Positions 7,880 to 16,638 of a DNA stretch of 33,541 bases are shown here, piece after piece. Location of the stretch: contig JAYPEK010000044.1 in the NCBI GenBank assembly GCA_038125725.1, forward strand, positions 1 through 33,541. The letters are read 5' to 3'. Numbering within the stretch: the first letter of the stretch is position 1; the number at the start of each line of letters is the position of its first letter. Both the position numbers and the translations under genes were made by a program. Below the pieces are notes generated by a model. The model ran no database searches and was not told where the DNA came from. It was given only the letters and a program-made list of their open reading frames with translations. This DNA is from TMED8 sp038125725 (GTDB lineage: Bacteria; Pseudomonadota; Alphaproteobacteria; Rhodospirillales; Casp-alpha2).

Positions 7880-9939
7880 CTGCGTCTTTCCTCGCTGACG
7901 GCCTTCAGGATCGCGGCCACGGCCGGATCGTCGAACAGCGCATCGACATCCGCACTGAGCCGCCGGCTCCAGTTCGGGTATTCGTGGATGGTGCCGGGCA
8001 GGTTGAGCTGACCCGGTTCCAACAGCAGATCGTCCAGGTTGACCATCATCAGCGCCGCAGGTGAGCGCGCCAGGTAGCGCTCGACGGCCTCCACAAGCCG
8101 ATGCAGGTCGTCTGCGCCGCCGTCGAAGGTTTCGTCTCCGCCGGCGAGGCCCTGGTCGCGGAGCGCCGCCAGAAGGCGTTGGCGGTCATGAGCGCGCGCG
8201 CCTTTCTGTGCCTCGGTGGTTGCCGCGTCGGCAAGCCCGATGCGTTGGCGCAGGTCCAGGTCGTCACCCTGCCAATAGCCCGCCAGCGTCGCCAGGTCGT
8301 GCGTCGTCGCCGTCGCCAGGGCTTTTTCCGGGTAGGCGTCGGGGCGCTTGAACAGGCCGTCGGGCCAGCGCTCGAAATAGAAAACCCGGTAGGACAGCAT
8401 GCTTTCGCGTTCCATGTAGTCGCGGAATGGGTCGGGCACGGTGCCCAGGTCCTCGCCGACGACGAGGCATTGCTGGCGGTGGCTCTCCAGCGCCAGCACG
8501 CCGGCCAGATCGTCGTGCGGGTACTCGACATAGGCACCCTCGATCGCCGGCGCGCCGTCCGGTATCCAGAACAGCCGCATCAGGCCGAGCACGTGGTCGA
8601 TGCGCAATGCCCGCGCGTGGCGCATGTTGGCGCGGATCAGGCCGGCGAAACCGGCATAGCCCGAGGCTTCCAGGGCGCGCGGATTGGGCGGCGGCATGCC
8701 CCAGGCCTGGCCGTCGGCGTTGAAGTCGTCGGGCGGCGCGCCGAAGGTGACGCCGCGCACGGTGGCATCCGGTTCGGCCCAGCAATCGGCGCCGTCGAAA
8801 GCGACCCCGGTGGCAAGATCGCGGTAGAGCCCGGCACCGGCCTCGGCCGCCTCCGCCAACTGGGTGTCGGCGAGCCATTGCTGGAAGGCGTGATAGCCGA
8901 TGCGCTCCGCGTGGATATCGGCGAAAGCCGCGGCATCGGCGGCTCCGGGCCCCTGGAAACCCGCCGGCCATTCCGGCCAGGGGCGGCCGTCGAAATGTTC
9001 GTGCAGGGCCTCGAACAGGCAGAAGCGCTCGAGCGCGCCACCGCCCTCTGTCCGGAACGCCTGGAAGGCGGCCTGTTGGTCTCCGACCTGGTTTTGGAAG
9101 CTGGCATAAGCGGCTTCCAGGGCGCGGTGCTTGAGCGCCGAGACCGCGGGGTAGTCGACGTGGCTGGCGCCGTTCAGCCGTTCCGCCTCGGCGGCGAAGC
9201 TTGCGTCGGCGGTGAAGCCGGGCGCCCGGGCCGCATCGATATAGAGCGGGTTGAGAAAGCGCCGGCTCGAGGGCGAATAGGGGCTCGCCGCTTCCGGATG
9301 GCGGTGGAACAGCGCATGCAGCGGATTGATGCCGACAAGTTCCGCGCCGGCATCGCCGGCCCTGGCTGCCAATTGCCTCAATCCGGAAAGATCGCCGATG
9401 CCCCAGTCGCCCGACGCGCGCAGCGCATAGAGATGACTGGCGAGGCCCCATTGGCGCCCGCCGTCCCGCGCCCATTCGGGCAGGTAGCAGCTTCCGGGCG
9501 CGACGATCAGCGCCGCTTCCGCCGTCTCACTGCCGGCTGAGAGCGCGAGGCGGTGATAGCCGTCCGGCAGCGCCGCCGGCAGTGGCAGTTCCCCGTCCGC
9601 GTCCGCTTGCAGATGACCGCTCAGGACGTCGCCGGACTCGGTGGTGATGTTCCATTCAAGCGGCAAGCCCGGCGGCGGATTGACGGTGACGGCGAAGGGT
9701 CCGCGCCCGTGCCGCACGACCGTCGCCGGCGCGGTCAGCCGTGTTGCCAGGGCGTCCTCCATCTCCCGCGCCGTCGCCAGGGCAGTCTTGTGGCTCTGCG
9801 CATCGAATCCCATGGCGCCGAGGATGGCGCGCTGCGCCTCGATGGTGATGACATGTTCGGTGCCGAAGATGTCCCAATATTGCGTCTGCAGCCCGGCCAG
9901 CCGCGACAGCCTGTCCATGGCGATTTCGGACCTGCTCAT
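7876..9939 (-). CDS. malQ: 4-alpha-glucanotransferase (amylomaltase, GH77)
   Basis: The enzyme disproportionates maltodextrins, recycling the short chains left by GlgP and GlgX. The 687-residue protein shows GH77 features: LRIDHVLG with the likely nucleophile D448, VVGEDLGTVP with the likely acid/base E496, and ATTHDLATLAGYW as the third carboxylate region. The N-terminal ~150 residues form an extra beta-rich domain, as in the longer E. coli-type MalQ rather than the short plant/Thermus type. The ATG overlaps the glgX stop by four bases. An AAGGGAG inside the glgX tail lies eight bases before it. It is the last gene of glgB-glgX-malQ and runs tail-to-tail into glgP, sharing CTAG at 7876-7879. 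Confidence 0.95.
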   Translation of the reverse strand: MSRSEIAMDRLSRLAGLQTQYWDIFGTEHVITIEAQRAILGAMGFDAQSHKTALATAREMEDALATRLTAPATVVRHGRGPFAVTVNPPPGLPLEWNITTESGDVLSGHLQADADGELPLPAALPDGYHRLALSAGSETAEAALIVAPGSCYLPEWARDGGRQWGLASHLYALRASGDWGIGDLSGLRQLAARAGDAGAELVGINPLHALFHRHPEAASPYSPSSRRFLNPLYIDAARAPGFTADASFAAEAERLNGASHVDYPAVSALKHRALEAAYASFQNQVGDQQAAFQAFRTEGGGALERFCLFEALHEHFDGRPWPEWPAGFQGPGAADAAAFADIHAERIGYHAFQQWLADTQLAEAAEAGAGLYRDLATGVAFDGADCWAEPDATVRGVTFGAPPDDFNADGQAWGMPPPNPRALEASGYAGFAGLIRANMRHARALRIDHVLGLMRLFWIPDGAPAIEGAYVEYPHDDLAGVLALESHRQQCLVVGEDLGTVPDPFRDYMERESMLSYRVFYFERWPDGLFKRPDAYPEKALATATTHDLATLAGYWQGDDLDLRQRIGLADAATTEAQKGARAHDRQRLLAALRDQGLAGGDETFDGGADDLHRLVEAVERYLARSPAALMMVNLDDLLLEPGQLNLPGTIHEYPNWSRRLSADVDALFDDPAVAAILKAVSEERRS

Positions 9940-12050
9940 GCGCTGCTCCCTTCATGGCGCAGCACCGCCAGCGCGCGTGCCGCCAGCGGGTACGCGGCGC
10001 CGGCCCGGTGCACCGCGCCGTCGGTGGCAAAGGCGGGCTCGAGCGTGTCCACCACCACCCGCCATGCCGGGCCGAAGGCTGGTCCCGGCAGGGCGAAGGG
10101 CACCGGATCGTGGTGCGCGTTCATCAGCACAATGAAGGGCGTCTCTTCGGTCGAGGCCGCGGCCAGGTGCAGGCCCAGGCAGCGGCCGTAGGGCAGCGAC
10201 CAGTCGGCGTCGGTCATTTCATGCCCGTCCGGCGACAGCCAGGTAATGTCGGCGGCACGCGCCTTGGCGCCGGCGCCGGACTTGCCGTTGAAAAAGCGCT
10301 CGCGGCGAAAGACGGCATGGCCGCGCCTGAGCGCGATCAGATCCTGGACGAACTGCAGGAAGGCCTTGTCGTCCTCGTCCTCAAGGCGCCAATCGGTCCA
10401 GCCGATCTCGTTGTCCTGGCAATAGGCGTTGTTGTTGCCGGCTTGGGAATTGCCCATCTCGTCGCCGGCGGTGAGCATCGGCAGTCCCTGCGATATCAAA
10501 AGCGTTGCCATCATGTTGCGTTTCTGGCGCTGGCGCAGCGCCCGGATTTCCGCATCCTTGCTGGGCCCCTCGGCGCCGCAGTTCCAGGCGCGGTTGTTGT
10601 CGGTGCCGTCGCGGTTCTTCTCGCCGTTGGCCTCGTTGTGCTTGCGCTCATAGCTGACCAGGTCGGCCAGCGTGAAGCCGTCGTGGGCAGTGACGAAGTT
10701 GACGCTCGCCCAGGGGCGGCGGCCGTGATGCTGGAAGGTCGGGCTCGAGGCCGTCAGCGCCGAGGCCAGATCGCCGATCAATCCCTCGTCGCCGCGCCAG
10801 AACCCGCGCACGGTGTCGCGGTAGCGGTCGTTCCATTCCGACCAGCCGGCGGGAAAGCCGCCGACCCGGTAGCCGCCCGGCCCCAGGTCCCAGGGCTCGG
10901 CGATCAGCATCGCGCGCGACAATACGGGGTCCTGGCCGATGGCGGCCAGGAACGGTCCCGCCGCGTCGAAGCCGCCGGGCCCGCGAGCCACCGTCGTTGC
11001 CAGGTCGAAGCGAAAACCGTCGACGCCCATGACCTGGACCCAATGACGGAGCGAATCCAAGACCATCTGCAAGACGCGCGGATGGCTGACGTTGAGGCTG
11101 TTGCCGCAACCGGTGTCGTCCAGGTAACGGCCCGGGTCGGCCGGATCGAGGCGATAGTAGGAGGCGTTGTCGATGCCCTTGAAGCTGAGCGTCGGGCCCA
11201 TGTGGTCGCCCTCGCCGGTGTGGTTGTAGACGACGTCGAGGACGACCTTGATGCCGGCCGCGTGATGGCGCGCCACCATCCGGCGGAACGCGCCTAAGCC
11301 GCCGGTGCCGAGAAAACGCGGGTTCGGGGCGAAATAGGTGAGGGGGCTGTAACCCCAGTAATTGGTGAGGCGGCGCTCGGCCAAATGGCGTTCGTCGGCG
11401 ACCGGCGTCACCGGCAACAGCTCTACCACGTTGACACCGAGCCGGACGAGATGATCGAGCACCGCATCCGAGGCGAGCCCTTCGAAGATGCCGCGCCGGT
11501 CAGCCGGCACGCCCGGATGGCCCATGGTCAGGCCGCGCGCGTGCGCCTCGTAGATGATGGCGTCGGCGTGCGGGAAGTCGGGCCGGTCTTCGTCCCAGGG
11601 CGGGAAATCAGGGGTGACGACGCCTTTCGGCATGAACCGCGCGTTGTCCTCCTTGGATATCGTCTGGTCGGCCCGGCGGCCGGCCGGCGCGTAGCCCAGA
11701 TTGGCGCGGTTCCACTTGAGCGGTCCGGAAAGCTGGCGCGCGTAGGGGTCGACCAGAAGCTTGTGCGGATTGAAACGGTGACCCAGCTTCGGCGCGTAGG
11801 GCCCGAACACCCGGTAGCCGTAAAGCTGGCCGGCCGCAACGCCCGGCACGTAGCCATGCCAGACGCGGTCGGTATATTCGGGCAGCGTCACGCGGGCGAG
11901 TTCGCGCTCGCCCGCCGCATCGAACAGGCAGAGATCGACGCGCTCGGCATGGTCGGAGAACAGCGCGAAGTTGCAGCCTTCGCCGTCGACGCTGGCGCCC
12001 AGGGGATCGGGCCGGCCGGCCCGGACGGCGCCGAACGGCGGGCTAGCCAT
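9936..12050 (-). CDS. glgX: Glycogen debranching enzyme (GH13_11, isoamylase type)
   Basis: The enzyme hydrolyses alpha-1,6 branch points, releasing short linear maltodextrins after GlgP has trimmed the outer chains. The 704-residue protein has an N-terminal CBM48-like beta domain (PLGASVDGEGCNFALFS) and then the GH13 barrel. The catalytic set is visible: D349 in GFRFDLA, E385 in IAEPWDLGPGGY and D457 in TAHDGFTLADL. The typical GlgX segment NEANGEKNRDGTDNN follows. The open frame extends upstream to 12170, but those residues are out-of-frame glgB sequence. The ATG at 12050 starts right before the conserved domain and overlaps the glgB stop by eight bases (ATGGCTAG), which suggests coupled translation. 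Confidence 0.95.
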   Translation of the reverse strand: MASPPFGAVRAGRPDPLGASVDGEGCNFALFSDHAERVDLCLFDAAGERELARVTLPEYTDRVWHGYVPGVAAGQLYGYRVFGPYAPKLGHRFNPHKLLVDPYARQLSGPLKWNRANLGYAPAGRRADQTISKEDNARFMPKGVVTPDFPPWDEDRPDFPHADAIIYEAHARGLTMGHPGVPADRRGIFEGLASDAVLDHLVRLGVNVVELLPVTPVADERHLAERRLTNYWGYSPLTYFAPNPRFLGTGGLGAFRRMVARHHAAGIKVVLDVVYNHTGEGDHMGPTLSFKGIDNASYYRLDPADPGRYLDDTGCGNSLNVSHPRVLQMVLDSLRHWVQVMGVDGFRFDLATTVARGPGGFDAAGPFLAAIGQDPVLSRAMLIAEPWDLGPGGYRVGGFPAGWSEWNDRYRDTVRGFWRGDEGLIGDLASALTASSPTFQHHGRRPWASVNFVTAHDGFTLADLVSYERKHNEANGEKNRDGTDNNRAWNCGAEGPSKDAEIRALRQRQKRNMMATLLISQGLPMLTAGDEMGNSQAGNNNAYCQDNEIGWTDWRLEDEDDKAFLQFVQDLIALRRGHAVFRRERFFNGKSGAGAKARAADITWLSPDGHEMTDADWSLPYGRCLGLHLAAASTEETPFIVLMNAHHDPVPFALPGPAFGPAWRVVVDTLEPAFATDGAVHRAGAAYPLAARALAVLRHEGSSA

Positions 12051-14250
12051 CCGGCACCAGCACCAGCGTCGCCAGCGGCGGCAGGGTGGGCGCGACGGAA
12101 TGCTCAAAGCCGTGCATGGGCTGTGCCTCGGCGTCGAGCCCGCCGCCGTTGCCGACATCGCCGCCGCCATAGTGGCCGGAATCGGTGTTCAGTGCTTCGC
12201 GGTAGTGTCCGCCGCGCGGCACGCCGACCCGGTAGCCGTGACGCACCACCGGCGTGAAATTGCAGATGACGACGACAAAGTCGTCGTGCTGGGCTGAGTA
12301 GCGCAGGAACGACACGACGCTGTTCTGGCTGTCGGTGCAGTCGATCCAGGCAAAGCCGGCGGGATCGCCGTCGCCCTCGTGCGCGGCGGGTGAATCGCGG
12401 TAGAGGAAATTCAGATCGCGGATCAGGTTCTGCACGCCGGCGTTGAAGGGCTCGTTCGTCAGGTGCCAGTCGAGGCTGGCGTCGTGGTTCCATTCGTGCT
12501 CCTGGCCGAACTCGCCGCCCATGAACAGAAGCTTCTTGCCCGGATGCATGAACATGAAGGCGTAGTAGGCACGCAGGTTGGCGTAGCGCTGCCAAGGGTC
12601 GCCGGGCATGCGCCCCAGGATCGAACCCTTGCCATGCACCACCTCGTCGTGGCTCAAGGGCAGGACGAAATTTTCGTGGAAGGCATAGAGCATGCCGAAG
12701 GTGAGGTCGTTGTGATGGTACTTGCGGTGCACCGGTTCCTTCGAGATGAAACGCAGCGTGTCGTGCATCCAGCCCATGTTCCACTTGAAGCCGAACCCGA
12801 GCCCGCCGAGATAAGTGGGCTTCGAGACCATCGGCCAGGCGGTCGATTCCTCGGCCACCGTGAAGGCGCCGGGATGCTCGGCGTAGACGACCTCGTTCAG
12901 GCGCTTCAGGAACGCCACGGCGCCCAGGTTCTCGTTGCCGCCGAAGCGGTTCGGAATCCAGTCGCCGTCCTCGCGGCTGTAGTCCAGGTACAGCATGGAG
13001 GCCACCGCATCGACCCGAAGCCCGTCGATATGGAAGGCTTCCAGCCAATAGAGTGCGTTGGAGATCAGGAAATTGGCGACCTCGGTGCGGTCGAAATTGT
13101 AGATCAGCGTGCCCCAGTCCCGGTGCCGGCCCTGGCGCGGATCGGCATGTTCATAGAGATGCGTGCCGTCGAACTGCACCAGGCCATGCGCATCCTCGGG
13201 GAAATGGCCGGGCACCCAGTCGACGATGACGCCGACGCCGTGCCGGTGGCAGGCATCGACGAAGGCGCGGAAATCGTCGGCGGAGCCGAAACGGCTGGTC
13301 GGCGCGAAGAGGCCAATCGGCTGATAACCCCAGGAGCCGTCGAAGGGATATTCGTTGATCGGCAGCAGTTCGATATGGGTGAAGCCGAGATCGGCGACGT
13401 AGGGCACCAACTGCTCGGCCAGTTCGGCGTAGGTGAGGTAGCGGTTGCCGTCTTCCGGCACGCGGCGCCAGGAGCCCAGGTGCACCTCGTAGACGGACAT
13501 CGGCCGCGTGGTGCCGGCGCTCTCAGAGCGATTGGCGATCCAGGTCTCGTCCGACCAGGCAAAGTCGCGTGGCCCGGCGACGACGCTGCCGGTCTTCGGC
13601 GGGCGTTCGCACTGGAAGGCGTAGGGGTCGGCCTTCAGCGGCAACAGCGTGCCGTCGGCTCCCCGGATCTCGAACTTGTAGATGGCGCCGGGTGCGAGCC
13701 CGGGAACGAAGATCTCCCAGATGCCGCAGCCCGGGTGCAGGCGCATGGGATGGCGCCGTCCGTCCCAGAAATTGAAGTCGCCGACGACGCTGACACGCTT
13801 GGCGTTGGGCGCCCAGACGGCGAAGTTGACGCCGTCGACGCCATCGAGCGTGGCGAGGTGCGCGCCCAGTTTGTCGAAGGAGCGAAAGTGGCTGCCTTCG
13901 CCCAGCAAGTGAAGGTCTATCTTGCCCAGGAGCGGCGGAAACCGGAACGGATCCTCGATCTCGAAGGCGTCCGTGCCGATCTTGATGCGCAGCCGGTAGG
14001 CGAAGGGCGCGTTGTGGTCCGTCAGTTGGACACTGTAGCCACCGGCGACGCCAACCCGGCGCATGCGCGCCACCGACTTGCCGGTTTCCGCGTCGATGAC
14101 GTCGACGCGCTCGGCGCCCGGATGGAAGCAGCGCACGACGAGACCGTCCGCTTCCCCGGCGTGCATGCCAAGGAAACCGAAGGGATTGCCGTGGTCCGCC
14201 GCCTGGATGGCATCGAACCCGGCGATTTCAGCGCGGTCCGTATCTTTCAT
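12043..14250 (-). CDS. glgB: 1,4-alpha-glucan branching enzyme (GH13_9)
   Basis: The enzyme cuts an alpha-1,4 chain and reattaches it as an alpha-1,6 branch. At about 735 residues it has the full E. coli-like layout: an N1 beta domain (residues ~20-110, with FGFLGMHAG), CBM48 (VNFAVWAPNAKRVSVVGDFN), and the GH13 barrel with GLRVDAVASM (nucleophile D414), FTVAEESTAWP (acid/base) and LSHDEVVHGKGS. A C-terminal beta domain follows. I prefer the ATG at 14250. An in-frame GTG at 14283 would add 11 residues and cannot be excluded, since neither has a strong ribosome site. It is first in the operon, ahead of glgX and malQ. Confidence 0.94.
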   Translation of the reverse strand: MKDTDRAEIAGFDAIQAADHGNPFGFLGMHAGEADGLVVRCFHPGAERVDVIDAETGKSVARMRRVGVAGGYSVQLTDHNAPFAYRLRIKIGTDAFEIEDPFRFPPLLGKIDLHLLGEGSHFRSFDKLGAHLATLDGVDGVNFAVWAPNAKRVSVVGDFNFWDGRRHPMRLHPGCGIWEIFVPGLAPGAIYKFEIRGADGTLLPLKADPYAFQCERPPKTGSVVAGPRDFAWSDETWIANRSESAGTTRPMSVYEVHLGSWRRVPEDGNRYLTYAELAEQLVPYVADLGFTHIELLPINEYPFDGSWGYQPIGLFAPTSRFGSADDFRAFVDACHRHGVGVIVDWVPGHFPEDAHGLVQFDGTHLYEHADPRQGRHRDWGTLIYNFDRTEVANFLISNALYWLEAFHIDGLRVDAVASMLYLDYSREDGDWIPNRFGGNENLGAVAFLKRLNEVVYAEHPGAFTVAEESTAWPMVSKPTYLGGLGFGFKWNMGWMHDTLRFISKEPVHRKYHHNDLTFGMLYAFHENFVLPLSHDEVVHGKGSILGRMPGDPWQRYANLRAYYAFMFMHPGKKLLFMGGEFGQEHEWNHDASLDWHLTNEPFNAGVQNLIRDLNFLYRDSPAAHEGDGDPAGFAWIDCTDSQNSVVSFLRYSAQHDDFVVVICNFTPVVRHGYRVGVPRGGHYREALNTDSGHYGGGDVGNGGGLDAEAQPMHGFEHSVAPTLPPLATLVLVPDG

Positions 14251-14312
14251 GGAGCCCGTTCGTTCCAGAGCTGTCGCCTGCACGCCGGCATTGCCGCCGG
14301 CGCCAGGCTTTC

Positions 14313-14340
14313 ATCATAGACGACGCTTAACGGGTTTCCA
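14313..14340 (-). promoter_or_regulatory. Candidate promoter for glgB-glgX-malQ
   Basis: On the minus strand a good -10 (TATGAT, plus-strand 14313-14318) is preceded at 16 bp by TGGAAA (14335-14340), a four-of-six match to the -35 consensus. It would start transcription about 55 bases before the glgB ATG and lies in the only gap upstream of the operon, downstream of the DUF2934 gene. Confidence 0.3.
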
Positions 14341-14349
14341 GACGGATGT

Positions 14350-14649
14350 TCAATGCATCGTCGGTTTCGAGGCGGCCTTCGGCGTCGCCGCCTTCTTTGA
14401 GGTCTTGGCTGCCGGTTTGGCCTTGGCCGCCGCTTTCTTGGGTGCGGCTGCCTTCTTGGTTGCTGCCGGCATTTCGGTCGTGGCCTTGGCTTTCGGTGCA
14501 GCGCGCTTGCGGGGCGCGGGCTTCTCGGCTTTCCGGATTTCCTGTTCGGCCTGCAGCCAGAAATCCATTTCCCGGCCGTGGATCTTGCCGGCATCTTCCC
14601 ACAAGGCGTACGCGCGTTCGCGAATCTTGGTTTCCGTTTGTTTGTTCAT
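14350..14649 (-). CDS. DUF2934 protein with histone H1-like Ala/Lys/Pro tail
   Basis: This is a 99-residue protein of unknown function. Residues 8-38 (KIRERAYALWEDAGKIHGRE, then MDFWLQAEQEI) match the short DUF2934 motif, a helical unit common in Alphaproteobacteria. Residues ~40-98 are a low-complexity basic tail built of Ala, Lys and Pro with repeated KKAA/AKAK units, like histone H1 C-terminal domains, so binding to DNA or another polyanion is possible. The ATG at 14649 is followed directly by the motif. An upstream in-frame extension to 14886 is unlikely coding because it crosses a strong hairpin. The gene lies between glgB and the creatininase-family gene on the same strand, with its own 187-bp leader. 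Family members often accompany stress or general-stress genes, but I see no convincing general-stress promoter here. Confidence 0.8.
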   Translation of the reverse strand: MNKQTETKIRERAYALWEDAGKIHGREMDFWLQAEQEIRKAEKPAPRKRAAPKAKATTEMPAATKKAAAPKKAAAKAKPAAKTSKKAATPKAASKPTMH

Positions 14650-14682
14650 GGCTTTCTCATTGACGCTTGAGTTTCGGGGAGC

Positions 14683-14708
14683 GGCGGGGCGCCAGCGAGC
14701 GCCCCGCC
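14683..14708. repeat. 10-bp perfect hairpin upstream of the DUF2934 gene
   Basis: GGCGGGGCGC and GCGCCCCGCC pair perfectly across a six-base loop. No T-run follows on either strand. It could be a weak or Rho-assisted terminator for the creatininase-family transcript coming from the right, or a leader structure of the DUF2934 message, whose ATG lies 34 bases downstream. Confidence 0.55.
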
Positions 14709-14710
14709 TA

Positions 14711-14727
14711 TTAAACACGTAGTTTAA
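14711..14727. promoter_or_regulatory. AT-rich inverted repeat TTAAAC-N5-GTTTAA
   Basis: A perfect six-base inverted repeat in a locally AT-rich patch lies two bases beyond the GC hairpin, upstream of the DUF2934 gene. It has the size of a small dimer operator. No regulator can be assigned. Confidence 0.3.
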
Positions 14728-14836
14728 ATAGGGCTTTGCCGGTTGCGCTAGAAAAATACGGCTAGCGGCCGAATAAATCACAATTCCGCAACAAATTTGC
14801 ACCGCGCCCGAAGACCCGTCCTTGAGAAAACCGGAC

Positions 14837-15649
14837 CTAGTCCTCCGGGAAGCCTTTGGATACGTGATCGCGGATGAGCCCGGCACCGATGGCGACTAGG
14901 CGCTCGGACAGCGCCTTGCCGGTCTCGGCGCTGCAGAGCTCCGGATTGCCGCCCCAGACACCGTCCGGCGCCGCTTCCTTGGCGGTCACCGGCGCCTGCA
15001 CGACGGCGCCGTCGTATTTTATGGTGCCGAAGCCGTTGACGGTGACGCCGCGCGCGGTGAGGCCCGTTTGCGGCGTGCCAAGCATGTCGAGACGCAGGAA
15101 CTCAGGGAAGTAGTGCAGCCCCACCGAGGTCAGCGGATCGGCGCCGTGGCCGGACGACGCGACGGCGCCGGCCTCGCCCTTGATTTCGCGCAGCAGCGCA
15201 TAGGCGATCTGCCAGAGATACATGGACGGGATGAACACGCCCAATTCCTGTCGCAGCATCAGCGTCACCTCGGCGATCGGCGCAACGTTGCCGCCGTGGC
15301 CGTTGATGATCATGATTTTATCGAGACCGTTCTGGATCAGGTTGCCGAGCACGTCCTCGAGCACCGCCGACAGCGTAGACGCGGTGAGCGTCATGCCGCC
15401 GACGCTGGAAATGAAGCCGTCGCGGCCGCCGAACGGGATCACCGGCGCGACAAAGGTCGGCACACCCTCGGCGCGCGCCGCGCGGGCAATGTCCAGCGCC
15501 ACGCAGTCGGCCGCCATGTAGTCGCCCATCGGCGCGTGCGTACCCTGGTCCTCGAGGGAGCCCATGGGCAGCAGAATAACTGTGTCCTTATTGATGTGCT
15601 CGCGGGCTTCGCCCGAGGTCAATTCGGCGATCTTCAGTTTGTCGGTCAT
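14837..15649 (-). CDS. Creatininase-family amidohydrolase with altered metal-ligand motif
   Basis: This 270-residue protein fits the creatininase/FAPy-deformylase fold, a metal-dependent hydrolase of cyclic or formyl amides. PMGSLEDQGTHAP (residues 28-40) aligns with the family's GSxEQHGPHLP, and INGHGGN supplies the second metal-binding histidine region. E33 is kept, but the following canonical histidine position appears to be Q35, so the metal site may differ or belong to a distinct subfamily. The ATG at 15649 has a strong GGGAGA nine bases upstream. An earlier in-frame start at 15709 would run back into the lysR coding region. It follows lysR by 56 bp on the same strand, so one transcript is likely. 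With the hyuAB genes divergent next door, a cyclic amide such as a hydantoin is a plausible but unproven substrate. Confidence 0.85.
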   Translation of the reverse strand: MTDKLKIAELTSGEAREHINKDTVILLPMGSLEDQGTHAPMGDYMAADCVALDIARAARAEGVPTFVAPVIPFGGRDGFISSVGGMTLTASTLSAVLEDVLGNLIQNGLDKIMIINGHGGNVAPIAEVTLMLRQELGVFIPSMYLWQIAYALLREIKGEAGAVASSGHGADPLTSVGLHYFPEFLRLDMLGTPQTGLTARGVTVNGFGTIKYDGAVVQAPVTAKEAAPDGVWGGNPELCSAETGKALSERLVAIGAGLIRDHVSKGFPED

Positions 15650-15705
15650 CGGTCTCTCCCTTGGATCAGGTCCGGCAGCATCTCGGCCGGCCAGTGCAAC
15701 CCATG

Positions 15706-16632
15706 TCACGCCGCGTCGAGAATTTCAATCTCTCCGCCGGGGACTTTGTTTTTCGGCAATAGCTCCTTGAGGCAATCGACGAAGCTCTTGGCGCTATGCG
15801 ACAGCGGCAGGTTGCGGGCATGGATGATCGCCATGGTGACGTCGATGGACGGCTCGATCGGCCGGATCGCCAAGTCGTCCGGCGGATCGAACAACAGACA
15901 GAACAGGTCGACCAACGCAATGCCGGCGCCGAGGCGGACCATGTCGCGAATGACCGAGGTGAAATTGGCCTCGACGGCGACATTGGGCATGATTCCGTCG
16001 TGACCCAGCTGTTCGCCGATCATCCGCGCGAACGGCAGGTCGCGCCGGTATCCGACCAGCGGCCAGGCGTGCAGGTCGGCGGGTTTGATGACCGCTTTCT
16101 CCGCCAGAGGATGATCAGCGGGCATGATGCAGACGATGGGCGCCCGGCATATCGGGATGGATTTTGCCATGGGCTCGGCATCGGTGTAATGCACGATCCC
16201 GACATCGACCTTGCCCGATGCGGCGGCATCGACGAGGACCGGCGTGGTCACGATGTTGCATTGGATATAGAGGTCGGGGTGCGCCTTTGCCATCTCGTGC
16301 AGCGTGCGCGGAATGATCGACGCTGCATAGGTGGGTGAGGCGGCAATGCGCAGCCGGTCGCCGGAGCGGCGGCTGATGTGGGTGATGAGGCGCTCGTAGG
16401 TTCCCCATTCGTCGATCAGATGGTTGGCCTCGCGTGCCAGGATCAGCGCCTCCGGCGTCGGCATCAGCCGCCCTTCCATGCGTTCGAACAGGGATGTCTT
16501 GGCGACGTCCTCCAGGCGCTGGATGGCCTTGCTCGCGGTCGGTTGTGAGACGTTGAGTTCCCGCGCCGCAGCGGTCACGGAACCGAGGCGGATGACCGCG
16601 GAAAGAATCTGCAGCTGCTTGACGGTGATCAT
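15706..16632 (-). CDS. LysR-family transcriptional regulator
   Basis: This is a 308-residue LTTR of standard length. Residues 1-60 (MITVKQLQILSAVIRLGSVT onward, with AARELNVSQPTASKAIQRLE) form the winged helix-turn-helix. The rest is the two-lobe ligand-binding domain, seen in LRIAASPTYAASIIP and GKVDVGIVHYTD. It is divergent from hyuA, across a 149-bp spacer, and sits upstream of the creatininase-family gene on its own strand. By the usual LTTR pattern it probably controls both directions and itself. The palindrome at 16639-16655 overlaps its own ribosome site. The inducer is unknown. Confidence 0.93.
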   Translation of the reverse strand: MITVKQLQILSAVIRLGSVTAAARELNVSQPTASKAIQRLEDVAKTSLFERMEGRLMPTPEALILAREANHLIDEWGTYERLITHISRRSGDRLRIAASPTYAASIIPRTLHEMAKAHPDLYIQCNIVTTPVLVDAAASGKVDVGIVHYTDAEPMAKSIPICRAPIVCIMPADHPLAEKAVIKPADLHAWPLVGYRRDLPFARMIGEQLGHDGIMPNVAVEANFTSVIRDMVRLGAGIALVDLFCLLFDPPDDLAIRPIEPSIDVTMAIIHARNLPLSHSAKSFVDCLKELLPKNKVPGGEIEILDAA

Positions 16633-16638
16633 GAAGGG

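Noticed and set aside
8101..9540. Long plus-strand open frame opposite malQ, and similar ones opposite glgB (12463-14319) and glgX (9954-11297)
   Set aside because: These are shadows of well-supported glycogen genes with intact catalytic motifs; no ribosome site or family match.
14650..14836. General-stress (EcfG-type) promoter in front of the DUF2934 gene
   Set aside because: A GGAATT is present on the minus strand, but no CGTT-like -10 stands at 16-18 bp, so the consensus is not met.
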